Counted from the stretch's first letter, positions 26,209 to 35,119 are shown. The stretch: 64,000 nt of DNA from Burkholderiales bacterium (GCA_016703325.1 JADJCH010000008.1:93883-157882); one strand, 5' to 3'. A program made the numbers and translations. Notes: generated by a model not told the origin, from the sequence alone.

Positions 26209-27489
26209 ATGACCCTCTTCATCTTCCTTGGCTCGCTGCTCGCGGCCATGGCCATCGGCGTGCCGATCGCCTACTCCCTGCTGCTGTCCGGCGTCGCCCT
26301 GATGTGGCACCTGGACCTGTTCGATGCGCAGATCCTGGCGCAGAACGTGATCGAAGGGGCCAACAGCTTCCCGCTGCTGGCGGTGCCCTTTTTCATGCTG
26401 GCCGGCGAGATCATGAACGTCGGCGGCCTGAGCCGGCGCATCGTCAAGCTGGCGCTGACGCTGGTGGGCCATCGCCGCGGCGGCCTGGGTTTCGTGGCCA
26501 TCCTGGCTGCCTGCATGCTGGCAGCGCTGTCGGGCTCTGCGGTGGCTGACACGGCGGCGCTGGCCGCCCTGCTGCTGCCGATGATGGTCAAGGCCGGCCA
26601 CGACAAGGCCAAGGCGGGTGGTCTGATTGCCTCGGCCGGCATCATCGCGCCGGTGATCCCGCCCTCGATCGGCTTCGTGATTTTCGGCGTGGCCGCCAAC
26701 GTGTCGATCTCCAAGCTCTTCCTGGCCGGCATCGTGCCGGGCCTGCTGATGGGCCTGTCGATTGCCGCTGCCTGGTGGTGGGTGGCCAAGAAGGAGAACA
26801 TCACCCCGCCCCAAAAGGCCACAGCGGCCGAACGTTGGGCGGCGCTGAAGGAGTCCACCTGGGCGCTGGTGCTGCCGGTGATCGTGATCGTCGGCCTGAA
26901 GATGGGCGTGTTCACGCCCACCGAGGCGGCGGTGGTCGCTGCGGTCTATGCGCTGCTGGTGTCCACGCTGGTTTACCGCGAGCTGAGCTTCAAGCAGCTG
27001 CACGAGGTGTTTGTGGCCGCAGCCAAGACCACCGCGGTGATCATGTTCCTGGTGGCCGCTGCGATGGTCAGCGCCTGGCTGATCACGGTGGCCGACATCC
27101 CGAGCAAGATGATCGCGCTGCTGGAGCCCTTCATGGACAACCAGACCCTGCTGATGCTGGCCATCATGCTGCTGGTGATCGCGGTGGGTGCGGCGATGGA
27201 CATGACCCCCACCATCCTGATCATGACCCCGGTGCTGATGCCGGTGATCAAGGCCGCGGGGATCGACCCGGTCTACTTTGGCGTGCTGTTCATCATGAAC
27301 AACGCCATCGGCCTGATCACCCCGCCGGTGGGCACGGTGCTCAACGTGGTGGCCGGCGTGGGCCGCATGAAGATGGACGAAGTCACCAAGGGCGTGTTGC
27401 CCTTCATGACGGCGCAGTTCGCGATCCTCTTCCTGCTGGTGTTTTTCCCATCCATCGTGACCGTTCCGGCCAAGTGGTTTGCGAACTGA
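26209..27489 (+). CDS. TRAP transporter large permease (DctM family)
   Basis: Main membrane channel of the TRAP transporter, about 12 helices, 426 aa. Family features are FPLLAVPFFMLAGEIMN, LSGSAVADTAALAALLLP, IIAPVIPPSIGFVIFG and the C-terminal repeat NAIGLITPPVGTVLNVV. Context with the dehydrogenase and dehydratase genes downstream suggests that quinate, shikimate or dehydroshikimate is the cargo; this is inference. Confidence 0.94.
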   Translation: MTLFIFLGSLLAAMAIGVPIAYSLLLSGVALMWHLDLFDAQILAQNVIEGANSFPLLAVPFFMLAGEIMNVGGLSRRIVKLALTLVGHRRGGLGFVAILAACMLAALSGSAVADTAALAALLLPMMVKAGHDKAKAGGLIASAGIIAPVIPPSIGFVIFGVAANVSISKLFLAGIVPGLLMGLSIAAAWWWVAKKENITPPQKATAAERWAALKESTWALVLPVIVIVGLKMGVFTPTEAAVVAAVYALLVSTLVYRELSFKQLHEVFVAAAKTTAVIMFLVAAAMVSAWLITVADIPSKMIALLEPFMDNQTLLMLAIMLLVIAVGAAMDMTPTILIMTPVLMPVIKAAGIDPVYFGVLFIMNNAIGLITPPVGTVLNVVAGVGRMKMDEVTKGVLPFMTAQFAILFLLVFFPSIVTVPAKWFAN

Positions 27490-27604
27490 CACCCACCCCC
27501 GTTGCGGCCCCTGCTGGCCGAACACCTCTTTCCTCGCCGGGTGACCCCGTACGCCCCACCCGGCCCCTCCCGATGCGTACATCCCTTCTGAACCGGAGAC
27601 ATCC

Positions 27605-28600
27605 ATGAAGCGTCTGTTCATCAAGACCGTGCTGGCCACCGTCGCCCTGGCCGCCTGCGGCTTTGCTGCTGCCCAGGAGCGCAGCTTCAAGTTCGCCCTG
27701 CAGAACCCCAAGGGCCACCCGCTGGAAGTTGGTGCACAGAAGTTCGCCGAGCTGGTGGCGGCCAAGTCCGGCGGCAAGATGAAGGTCAATGTCTTCGCCG
27801 GCGGCACGCTGGGTGGTGACGCGGCCAACGTGTCGGCCCTGCAGGGCGGCACCATTGACTTCGTGCAGCTGAACTCGGGCATCCTGGCCTCGCAGGTCAA
27901 GCCCTTCGAGGTGTACGACTTCCCCTTCATGTTTGCCAACGCCAAGGAGGCCGACGCGGTGGTGGACGGCCCCTTCGGCCAGAAGCTGCACGCGATGCTG
28001 GCCGACAAGGGCATCATCGGTCTGGCCTATGTGGAACTGGGTTTCCGCAACATCACCAACAGCAAGCGCGCCATCAAGACGGTGGAGGACGTGGCCGGGC
28101 TGAAGCTGCGCGTGATCCCCAACGCCATCAACGTCGACTGGGTCAAGGCCCTGGGCGCCAACCCCACCCCGATGGCCTTCCCGGAGGTCTACGCCGGCCT
28201 GGAGCAGAAGGCCATCGACGGGCAGGAGAACCCGCTGTCGGTGATCCTGGCCAACAAGTTCTTTGAAGTGCAGAAGCACCTCACCGTCACCAACCACCAG
28301 TACAACCCGCAATCGATCATCTTCAGCAAGAAGGTCTGGGACAGCCTGTCCGAGGCCGACCGCAAGGTGCTGAAGGATGCCGCCGTCGAGGCCTCCGCCT
28401 TCCAGCGCAAGGTCAACCGCGACAAGTCCGCCGACGACCTGCACGAGTTGCAGAAGGCCGGCATGCAGGTCAGCGAGTTCTCGCCCGCAGAGCAGGCCAA
28501 GCTGCGCGAGAAGCTCAAGCCGGTGGTCGAGAAGCATGGTGCCGCAATCGCCTCCACCGTCGCGGAGCTGCAGGCCGAGCTGGCCAAGCTGCGCAAGTAA
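27605..28600 (+). CDS. TRAP transporter solute-binding protein (DctP family)
   Basis: Periplasmic binding protein that captures the substrate for the DctQM membrane pair. Signal peptide at residues 1-23 (KRLFIKTVLATVALAACGF, cut near AAAQE). The DctP fold signature is present: FAGGTLGGDAANVSALQGGT, DFPFMFANAKEAD, and the segment LKLRVIPNAINVDWVKALG with the arginine (in LRV) that binds the substrate carboxylate. 331 aa. ATG 27605 is preceded by GGAGAC. The carboxylate-binding arginine fits an acid such as quinate or shikimate. Confidence 0.93.
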   Translation: MKRLFIKTVLATVALAACGFAAAQERSFKFALQNPKGHPLEVGAQKFAELVAAKSGGKMKVNVFAGGTLGGDAANVSALQGGTIDFVQLNSGILASQVKPFEVYDFPFMFANAKEADAVVDGPFGQKLHAMLADKGIIGLAYVELGFRNITNSKRAIKTVEDVAGLKLRVIPNAINVDWVKALGANPTPMAFPEVYAGLEQKAIDGQENPLSVILANKFFEVQKHLTVTNHQYNPQSIIFSKKVWDSLSEADRKVLKDAAVEASAFQRKVNRDKSADDLHELQKAGMQVSEFSPAEQAKLREKLKPVVEKHGAAIASTVAELQAELAKLRK

Positions 28601-28678
28601 GACCCGGTCCCATCCTCCGTTCCCTGCCCTGCACCGGACCGCCCCGAGCGGCCCGGCGGGCGATGTCGCCCCTCCACC

Positions 28679-29575
28679 ATGACTTCCATGCCTGATGCCG
28701 CCTTCGAGCCGGCCCGTCCCCAGGTGCTGCTCGGCCTGATCGGTGCCGGCATCCAGCAGTCGCTCACCCCGGCGATGCACCAGGAGGAAGGCCGCCACCA
28801 CGGCCTGCGCCTGCACTACCAGCTGATCGACCTGGAGAAGTTCGGGGGGTCGCCCGCCGACCTGCCGGGCCTGCTGAACGCGGCCCGCAAGATGGGCTTC
28901 GCGGGCCTGAACATCACCTACCCCTGCAAGCAGGCGGTGATTGCGCTGCTGGACGAGCTGTCGGACGAGGCGCGGGCGATGGGCGCGGTCAACACCGTGG
29001 TGAACCGCAACGGCCGGCTGATCGGCCACAACACCGACGGCTCCGGCTGGGCGCGGGGATTTCGCCGTGCCCTGCCCGATGCCGACCTGCGCTGCGCCGT
29101 GCTGCTGGGTGCCGGGGGCGCCGGGGCGGCCATCGCCCATGCGGCGCTGCGCCTGGGAGTGGGTGAGCTGCGCATCGTCGATGCCGACGCCGAGCGCGCC
29201 GCCGCACTGGCGCTGGAACTCAACGCCCGCTGCGAGGGCCACCGTGCCAACGCTTGCGTCACCGCCGAGCAGGCCCTGCCGGGCGCCACCGGCCTGATCC
29301 ACGCCACCCCCACCGGCATGGCCAAGCTGCCCGGGCTGCCGCTGGACGCCGCCCTGCTGCGCGCCGATCTGTGGGTGTCCGAAGTGGTCTATTTCCCACT
29401 GGAGACCGCCCTGCTGCAGGCCGCCCGCGCCTTGGGCTGCCCCATCAGCGATGGCGGCGGCATGGCGGTGGGCCAGGCGCTGGGTGCCTTCGAGCTGTTC
29501 ACCGGCTGCGAGGCCGACCCCGCCCGCGTGGAGCGCCACTTTCACCACCTGCTGAACCTGCGGGAAAGCCGATGA
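28679..29575 (+). CDS. Shikimate/quinate dehydrogenase (AroE/QuiB-like, catabolic)
   Basis: Reversible oxidation of shikimate (or quinate) to the 3-dehydro form. The catalytic lysine is in LNITYPCKQAV and the aspartate in GHNTDGSGW. The Rossmann loop is LLGAGGAGAAIAHAAL. After the second strand the sequence is RIVDADAERA: an acidic residue where NADP-dependent AroE has N-R-T, which favours NAD and a catabolic role. 298 aa, close to AroE (272) and YdiB (288). ATG 28688 is an alternative start. The operon context, transporter before and dehydratase after, supports a quinate/shikimate degradation enzyme rather than the biosynthetic AroE. Confidence 0.85.
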   Translation: MTSMPDAAFEPARPQVLLGLIGAGIQQSLTPAMHQEEGRHHGLRLHYQLIDLEKFGGSPADLPGLLNAARKMGFAGLNITYPCKQAVIALLDELSDEARAMGAVNTVVNRNGRLIGHNTDGSGWARGFRRALPDADLRCAVLLGAGGAGAAIAHAALRLGVGELRIVDADAERAAALALELNARCEGHRANACVTAEQALPGATGLIHATPTGMAKLPGLPLDAALLRADLWVSEVVYFPLETALLQAARALGCPISDGGGMAVGQALGAFELFTGCEADPARVERHFHHLLNLRESR

Positions 29576-29670
29576 CATTGACGCCCGCTCCCCAGGCTGG
29601 CAACGTGCCGGCCCAAAGCTCGAACGAGCGAGACCGCGACCGCCTTCGACCCGCACCAGGAGCCGTGCCC

Positions 29671-30561
29671 ATGAACCGCCCGACCACCGCCTTGCAGGAC
29701 TCCCGCGAAGCTCTTGGCGAGCTGCCCAACCCGCTCGGCCTGCTGGGCGTGGAATTCATCGAATACGCCACCGCCCGGCCGCAGACGCTGGGCCAGAGCC
29801 TGGAGCGCCTGGGCTTCCGACCGGTGGCGCGGCACCGCTCGCGCGAGGTGCTGCTGTACCGCCAGGGCGACATGAACATCATCATCAACGCCCACCGCGC
29901 CCCGGAGGATCCGCCGCTGCCGGAGAAGGCCACCCTTGCCGCGGTGGCCTTTCGCGTGCGCGACGCCGCCAGCGCCTACCGCCGCGTGCTGGAGCTGGGC
30001 GCCTGGGCCGTGCCCACCCGGGTGGAGGTGATGGAGCTGAACATCCCCGCCATCCACGGCGTGGGCGCGAGCCGCATCTACTTCGTCGACCGTGTCGGCG
30101 AGTTCTCCATCTACGACGTGGACTTCGTGCCCATCCCCACGGTGGACCCGCACCCGCCCACCATCGCCCAGCTGCACCTCTTCGGCATCGTGCAATACAT
30201 CGGCTTCGATCGGCTGGCCGACTGGTGCGCCTTCTATGGCGAGCTGTTCGGCTTTGCGGAGCTGCCGGCCGAGCAGAGCTTCGGGGTGCTGACACAGGGC
30301 CGCATCCTGGCCAGCCCCTGCGGCACGCTGCACTGGCAGCTGATCGAGCCCGCACCGGACGCCATCGACATCGACCCGGAGGAGCTGCTGCAGCGCGTGG
30401 CCTTCGGCACGCCGGACGTGCTGGCCTCGGTCGCGGTGCTGAAGTCTCGCGGCGTGGACTTTGTCGAATCGCCCTCCGGGGTGCACAGCGGCAGCCGCGG
30501 TGCGCTGACCCGGCCGTCGGACACCGGGCCGACCTTCGAGTTCGTCCACGATCCGCGCTGA
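29671..30561 (+). CDS. VOC/HPPD-like protein matching the C-terminal half of QuiC1
   Basis: 296-residue vicinal-oxygen-chelate protein resembling 4-hydroxyphenylpyruvate dioxygenase and, more specifically, the C-terminal domain of bifunctional QuiC1. The segments GVEFIEYATARPQTLGQSLE, RLGFRPVARHRSREVLLYRQ and GDMNIIINAHRAP are nearly diagnostic, followed by the second VOC module (QYIGFDRLADWCAFYGELFG, SPCGTLHWQLIEPA). In Pseudomonas this domain is fused behind the dehydratase domain; here it is a separate gene placed before it. ATG 29671 has AGGAG upstream; ATG 29572, overlapping the previous stop, is an alternative. Whether it has oxygenase activity is unknown. Confidence 0.78.
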   Translation: MNRPTTALQDSREALGELPNPLGLLGVEFIEYATARPQTLGQSLERLGFRPVARHRSREVLLYRQGDMNIIINAHRAPEDPPLPEKATLAAVAFRVRDAASAYRRVLELGAWAVPTRVEVMELNIPAIHGVGASRIYFVDRVGEFSIYDVDFVPIPTVDPHPPTIAQLHLFGIVQYIGFDRLADWCAFYGELFGFAELPAEQSFGVLTQGRILASPCGTLHWQLIEPAPDAIDIDPEELLQRVAFGTPDVLASVAVLKSRGVDFVESPSGVHSGSRGALTRPSDTGPTFEFVHDPR

Positions 30562-30582
30562 ACTTCGGGAGAAGGATTCGCC

Positions 30583-31494
30583 ATGAACCTGCTGCGCAGC
30601 GTCTCGTCCGGCCACTTCGCCGACTTCGGCATGGACACCATCACCCTGGCCGGCCCGCTGGAGGCCAAACTCGCCGCCATGAAGGCGGCAGGATTCGGTC
30701 AGGTGATGCTGGCCGCCCGCGACATCGTCGGCCACCCGCAGGGCATCGACGCCGCGGTGGCGGCGGTCAAGGCCTCCGGCCTGCGTGTCACCGGTTTCCA
30801 GGTGCTGCGGGACTTCGAGGGCCTGTCAGGACATCTCCATGGCTACAAGGCCGACATCGCCAAGCAGATGATCGGCATGGCCCGGGCGCTCGGTGCCAAG
30901 GTGCTGCTGGCCTGCAGCTCCACCTCCCAGCACGCCAGCGGCGACCTGGACGTCATCGCCCGGGACCTGCGCAAACTCGCCATGCTCGCGCTGCCACACG
31001 GCATCCAGGTGGCCTTCGAGGCGCTGTCCTGGGGCCGCCACATCAACGAGATGCCGCAGGCCTGGGAGGCGGTGCAGCGTGCCGACATGCCCAACCTGGG
31101 CATCGGCGTCGACTCGTACCACGTCTTCGCCACCAACACCGCCCTTGACCACCTGGACGACATCGACCCGGCCAGGATCTACCTGGTGCAGTTGGCCGAC
31201 TTCATGTGGCAGGAAACCCGCACCGCGCAGGAGCGCATGGAGACGGCGCGGCACTTCCGTGTCTTCCCCGGCGAAGGCGTGCACAGCCAGGCGCTGGCCG
31301 AGCTGGTGCGCAAGCTCGATGCCATGGGCTACCGCGGCGACTACAGCTTCGAGGTCTTCAACGACGACTACCAGCAGCTGCCGCTGCCCTACGTCGCGGA
31401 GCGCGGCCGGAATTCGGCCCTGTGGCTGGCCGAGAGCGTGCTCAAGCGCTCCGTGCCGCTGCCCGGCCAGATGCGCTTGCGCAGCGCGGCCTGA
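30583..31494 (+). CDS. 3-dehydroshikimate dehydratase (QuiC/AroZ-type TIM barrel)
   Basis: Metal-dependent TIM-barrel enzyme of the sugar-phosphate isomerase/epimerase fold that converts 3-dehydroshikimate to protocatechuate. Matches to the N-terminal half of QuiC1 include VTGFQVLRDFEGL, AFEALSWGRHINEM, GVDSYHVFA, IYLVQLADFMWQ and YSFEVFNDDY. The E, D, Q and E in those last four segments occupy the metal-ligand positions. 303 aa, a single domain. SD GGAGAAGGA directly upstream; 21 bases after the VOC gene. It completes a transport, dehydrogenase, dehydratase route to protocatechuate. Confidence 0.83.
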   Translation: MNLLRSVSSGHFADFGMDTITLAGPLEAKLAAMKAAGFGQVMLAARDIVGHPQGIDAAVAAVKASGLRVTGFQVLRDFEGLSGHLHGYKADIAKQMIGMARALGAKVLLACSSTSQHASGDLDVIARDLRKLAMLALPHGIQVAFEALSWGRHINEMPQAWEAVQRADMPNLGIGVDSYHVFATNTALDHLDDIDPARIYLVQLADFMWQETRTAQERMETARHFRVFPGEGVHSQALAELVRKLDAMGYRGDYSFEVFNDDYQQLPLPYVAERGRNSALWLAESVLKRSVPLPGQMRLRSAA

Positions 31495-31592
31495 GCAGCG
31501 GTGTTCGCAGCGGCAACGCGAACAAACCCCTGGGAGCATCGGCCGCCGGACGGCGCAGAATTTCGGGCCTTCCCCCACCACCGATGCCCGCC

Positions 31593-32183
31593 ATGAGTTC
31601 TGCTCCGATCAGCCGCTACCCCGTTCCCGAACTGGCCGACCTGCCGGAGGACCTGCGCCTGCGCATCCTGGCGGTGCAGGAGAAGGCCGGCTTCGTGCCC
31701 AACGTCTTCCTGGCACTCGCGCACCGCCCCGATGAGTGCCGCGCCTTCTTCGACTACCACGACGCGCTGATGCTGCGCCCCTCCGGCCTGAGCAAGGGCG
31801 AGAAGGAGATGATCGTGGTGGCCACCTCCGGCGCCAACCGCTGCCTGTACTGCGTGGTGGCCCACGGCGCCATCCTGCGCATCTACGAGAAGAATCCGCT
31901 GCTGGCCGACCAGGTGGCGGTGAACCACCACAAGGCCGACCTCTCTGCGCGGCAGAAGGCCATGCTGGACTTTGCCCTGAAGGTCTGCCGCGACTCGGCC
32001 GAACTGGGCGAGGCCGACTTCGAAGCGATGCGCGCACAGGGCTTCGGCGACGAGGACATCTGGGACATCGGCGCCATCACCGCCTTCTTCGGCCTGTCCA
32101 ACCGCATGGCCAACCTGATCAGCATGCGGCCCAACGACGAGTTCTTCCTGATGGGCCGCCAGCCCCGGAGCAAGGCGGGCTGA
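31593..32183 (+). CDS. AhpD-like (carboxymuconolactone decarboxylase family) peroxidase-related protein
   Basis: Member of the peroxidase-related AhpD-like family. The redox motif C-x2-C-x3-H appears in NRCLYCVVAHGAILR, preceded by LSKGEKEMIVVATSGA and followed by LSARQKAMLDFALKVC. The C-terminal IGAITAFFGLSNRMANL is typical. 196 aa. ATG 31584 (three codons earlier) is equally possible; neither has a strong ribosome-binding site. It is the last gene of the TRAP/quinate run, about 100 bases after the dehydratase. It might protect against, or act in, aromatic catabolism, but this is only association. Confidence 0.82.
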   Translation: MSSAPISRYPVPELADLPEDLRLRILAVQEKAGFVPNVFLALAHRPDECRAFFDYHDALMLRPSGLSKGEKEMIVVATSGANRCLYCVVAHGAILRIYEKNPLLADQVAVNHHKADLSARQKAMLDFALKVCRDSAELGEADFEAMRAQGFGDEDIWDIGAITAFFGLSNRMANLISMRPNDEFFLMGRQPRSKAG

Positions 32184-32228
32184 ACCGCCCCAGCTGGCCC
32201 AGGTCGCACCGGACGGGACTTCCGGGGT

Positions 32229-33011
32229 TCAATCCTGCAATCGGCAGGCCTGCGCGCTCAACCAGCAGTCCGTCTCCAGCCACTCCCGCAGGTCGGGGGC
32301 CGCCTGCGCATCGGCCCACAAGCGCTCGCCATCCCAACACAGCCCGCTGTCCACCTGGAGGGGTTCGCCGCTGTCGGGGTGCTCGAATCCCAGGGACTGC
32401 GCGTGCAGCCACAGCCGCTGCAGCCCCCATTGCGCCGCCCACCAGCGGTTCACCGGCCCTTTGCCATGGGTGGCATCGCCCAGGATGGGGTGCGCCAGGT
32501 GCTTCAGGTGCCGGCGCAGCTGGTGGCGGCGGCCGGTGAGGGGCTCAGCCCAGACGAGTGAACAGCGCGAGCCGGGGAACCGGGGGTCCACCCCGCCCGG
32601 CAGCTCCCAACGCGCGAGCCGGCCGAACCGGCTGATCGCCGGCTGCGGCGGCGCCTCGGGGCCGGCATCGTCGGGTCGCAGCGGGTGGTCCACCTCGACC
32701 ACGGCCTGCGGCCCGACGCCATCGCGCAGCCACCCGCGCACCCGTGCCAGGTAGCGCTTGTGCACGCGACCCTCAGCAAACGCCAAGCCCATCTGCCGCG
32801 CCATGGCCGCGTCCAGCGCCAGCAGCAGCACGCCGCAGGTGCCCTTGTCCAGCCGGTGCAGCGGCCACACATGCTGCCCGCCCAGCTGCGAGCGCAGTGC
32901 CTGCAGCACGATGCGCGTCTCCCCCGCATCCAGCCCGGTGCGGTGCACCAGCCAGCCGGCGGGTTTGTGCAGGGCGATCAGGCGTTCGTCGCGCCAGAGG
33001 ATGCGCAGCAT
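32229..33011 (-). CDS. truC: tRNA pseudouridine(65) synthase TruC
   Basis: RluA-family pseudouridine synthase modifying U65 in tRNAs. The catalytic aspartate lies in WPLHRLDKGTCGVLLLA; the opening LWRDERLIALHKPAGWLVHR, the GRRHQLRRHLKHLAHPILGD block and GLQRLWLHAQSLGFEHP are the usual family elements. 260 aa, equal to E. coli TruC. The convergent AhpD-like gene ends 45 bases away. Confidence 0.88.
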   Translation of the reverse strand: MLRILWRDERLIALHKPAGWLVHRTGLDAGETRIVLQALRSQLGGQHVWPLHRLDKGTCGVLLLALDAAMARQMGLAFAEGRVHKRYLARVRGWLRDGVGPQAVVEVDHPLRPDDAGPEAPPQPAISRFGRLARWELPGGVDPRFPGSRCSLVWAEPLTGRRHQLRRHLKHLAHPILGDATHGKGPVNRWWAAQWGLQRLWLHAQSLGFEHPDSGEPLQVDSGLCWDGERLWADAQAAPDLREWLETDCWLSAQACRLQD

Positions 33012-33057
33012 CCCCGGTCAGGCCGACCGCATGTCAGGCCGCCAGCACCTCACGCCA

Positions 33058-33339
33058 TCAGTGCGCCAGCGTCAGGGCCAGCTCGCCCCAGCTGCTGCTG
33101 CGCGGCGGCGTTTCGAGCTCCGGCACCGGCTCCACAAAACCCTGCTCCAACAAGCTGTCGACCCAGGCCAGCTGCTGCTCTGCAGGCGCCTGCGGATCCA
33201 GCAGATCGGCCAGTGCGGTGAATCCCGTCAGGCGCATCAGCAACCGCTGGGCCGGTTCAGACAGGGCACCTCGGGACAGCGCCTGCCATTGGCCCTCCGT
33301 GCTGCGCCGGTACACCTGGACAAGTCGAGCATCGTACAT
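33058..33339 (-). CDS. Small hypothetical protein
   Basis: 93 residues, no recognised family, no signal peptide or membrane segment. The start is supported by AGGAGA 6-7 bases upstream of ATG 33339. The middle (SEPAQRLLMRLTGFTALADL) and the later AWVDSLLEQGFVEPVPE look like a small helical, perhaps winged-helix-like fold; this is only an impression. It lies before truC on the same strand with a 46-base gap. Confidence 0.55.
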   Translation of the reverse strand: MYDARLVQVYRRSTEGQWQALSRGALSEPAQRLLMRLTGFTALADLLDPQAPAEQQLAWVDSLLEQGFVEPVPELETPPRSSSWGELALTLAH

Positions 33340-33503
33340 AGGGTTTCTCCTGATCCATACGGCCTGCGCATTCTGTCACGGCCGCGCGAGCTCCACCGAT
33401 GACTTTCCTCGCCACTGTCGCAGCCGCGCACCTGCCGCGAGAGGTCACAACCCTGTCACAAAGTCTTCAACGCCCGGTCACCGCCCACCCGCAGCATGCC
33501 GGC

Positions 33504-34391
33504 ATGGACGCCCGACTCCCCCTGCTGCATGAGCTGCCTCTGGCCCCCCTGCTGCCCGACGATCCCGCCCCTGCCACGGACGCGGAGCTGCCCACCCTGC
33601 ACTGGCGCAGCGTCTTCATTTCCGACCTGCATCTGGGCACGCCGGGCTGCCAGGCGCAGGCGCTGCTGGAGTTCCTGCGCAGCGTCCACTGCGAGCAGCT
33701 CTACCTGGTGGGCGACATCATCGACGGCTGGCAGCTCAAGCGGCGCTGGTTCTGGCCCCAGCTGCACAACGATGTGGTGCAAAAGCTGCTGCGCAAGGCC
33801 CGCAAGGGCACGCGGGTGGTGTTTGTGCCCGGCAACCACGACGAGTTTGCGCGGCGCTACGCCGGCCACAGCTTCGGCGGGGTCGAGGTCCAGCGCGAAG
33901 CCCTGCACCACAGCGCCGACGGGCGCCGCTTCTGGGTCATGCACGGCGACCATTTCGATGCCGTGGTCCAGTGCGCCCCGTGGCTGGCCCACCTGGGCGA
34001 CCACCTCTACGAATGGGCGCTGGAAGTCAACCGGCACGTCAACTCCGCACGGGCCCGGCTGGGGCTGCCGTACTGGTCGCTGTCGCGCTACCTCAAGCTC
34101 AAGGTCAAGAGGGCGGTGAGCTTCATCGGCGACTACGAGGCGGCCGTGATCCGCGAGGCACGCCGCCGAGGCGTGGATGGTGTGGTCTGCGGCCACATCC
34201 ACCATGCCGAACTGCGCGAGGACGGCGAGGTGGTGTATGCCAACTGCGGCGACTGGGTGGAAAGCCTCACGGCGCTGGTGGAACACCCCGACGGACGTTT
34301 CGAGGTGTTCGACTGGGCGGCCCATTGCGCCAGCCTCCCGCGCCCGCAGCCGGCGCCGCCGGCCCCCACCCGGCAGACCCTGCCCGTATGA
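33504..34391 (+). CDS. LpxH-like metallophosphoesterase (UDP-2,3-diacylglucosamine diphosphatase family)
   Basis: Calcineurin-like phosphoesterase related to LpxH/LpxG-type enzymes of lipid A synthesis. Metal-binding motifs in order are FISDLHLGTP (DxH), LVGDIIDGW (GDxxD), VPGNHDEFA (GNHD), VMHGDHFDAV and the C-terminal CGHIHHAEL (GHxH). 295 aa, longer than E. coli LpxH (240). ATG 33504 is preferred because upstream codons show no pattern. It starts a run of envelope genes with overlapping ends, so its substrate may be a different nucleotide- or lipid-linked phosphate than in core lipid A synthesis. Confidence 0.83.
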   Translation: MDARLPLLHELPLAPLLPDDPAPATDAELPTLHWRSVFISDLHLGTPGCQAQALLEFLRSVHCEQLYLVGDIIDGWQLKRRWFWPQLHNDVVQKLLRKARKGTRVVFVPGNHDEFARRYAGHSFGGVEVQREALHHSADGRRFWVMHGDHFDAVVQCAPWLAHLGDHLYEWALEVNRHVNSARARLGLPYWSLSRYLKLKVKRAVSFIGDYEAAVIREARRRGVDGVVCGHIHHAELREDGEVVYANCGDWVESLTALVEHPDGRFEVFDWAAHCASLPRPQPAPPAPTRQTLPV

Positions 34392-35119
34392 GCACCGCGC
34401 GGCCGGCGCTGCGATGCGCCCTCAGCACCCACTTCATCCGCCCGTCACGGCACAGGCTGAACATCCCCGACATGGATCTGGACACCTGGAACGCCCCGCA
34501 GCCATGCCCGCGCAGCCGCAGCGCCGGGCAACGCTGCATCGAACAGATTGCCGCCCTGCTCGAAGGGCCGGGCCGGCGGCGCAGCGATCCCCGCGGGGGC
34601 ACCGTGGCCGCCCTGCCCCATGCCCTGCAGTGCGCCCAGCTGGCCGAGTGGGCTCACGCTGAGGTGGAGCTGATCGGCGCGGCCCTGCTGCACGATCTGG
34701 GACACCTGCTCGGCAGCCTGGGTGGCCCCGCGCCGGCCGGGCTGGACCACGCCGGACAGGCGGCGCGCTGGCTGTCGCAGCACTGGGACGATGGCCTCAC
34801 CGAACCGGTGCGTCTGCACTCGCTGGCCAAACGCTACCTGGTGGGCTTCGACCCCCGCTATGGCGAAGCGCTGTCGACCCCCTCCCTGCACAGCCTGGCA
34901 GTGCAGGGAGGGCCGATGACGCCGCTGGAGATGCGCCGCTTCGAGGCCCTGCCGCATGCCGGTGCGGCCATCAAACTGCGCATCTGGGACGACATGGCCC
35001 ACCACCCCGGCAAGTCCACACCGCCCCTGCAGCACTACCTGGATCTGCTGGAGCGCCTGCTGCCGACCGAACCGCCCCGGCGCAGCCACCTGCCGATCGC
35101 CCTGCAGACCAGCGCCTGA
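34388..35119 (+). CDS. PhnZ-like HD-domain protein
   Basis: HD-fold protein of the group containing PhnZ, a mixed-valent di-iron oxygenase that cleaves 2-amino-1-hydroxyethylphosphonate, and related HD proteins such as myo-inositol oxygenase. The HD motif is in IGAALLHDLGHLLG, with earlier LPHALQCAQLAEWA, then LDHAGQAARWL, HSLAKRYLVGFDPRYGEAL and MRRFEALPHAGAAIKLRIWD. 243 aa, slightly longer than PhnZ because of a basic N-terminus. It overlaps the preceding stop (ATGA). The PhnY hydroxylase that normally supplies PhnZ is not in this window, so the substrate is uncertain. Confidence 0.72.
   Translation: MSTARPALRCALSTHFIRPSRHRLNIPDMDLDTWNAPQPCPRSRSAGQRCIEQIAALLEGPGRRRSDPRGGTVAALPHALQCAQLAEWAHAEVELIGAALLHDLGHLLGSLGGPAPAGLDHAGQAARWLSQHWDDGLTEPVRLHSLAKRYLVGFDPRYGEALSTPSLHSLAVQGGPMTPLEMRRFEALPHAGAAIKLRIWDDMAHHPGKSTPPLQHYLDLLERLLPTEPPRRSHLPIALQTSA

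Noticed and set aside
25963..28017. 684-residue minus-strand frame opposite the TRAP genes
   Set aside because: His/Gln/Arg-rich antisense shadow; DctM and DctP are clear on the plus strand.
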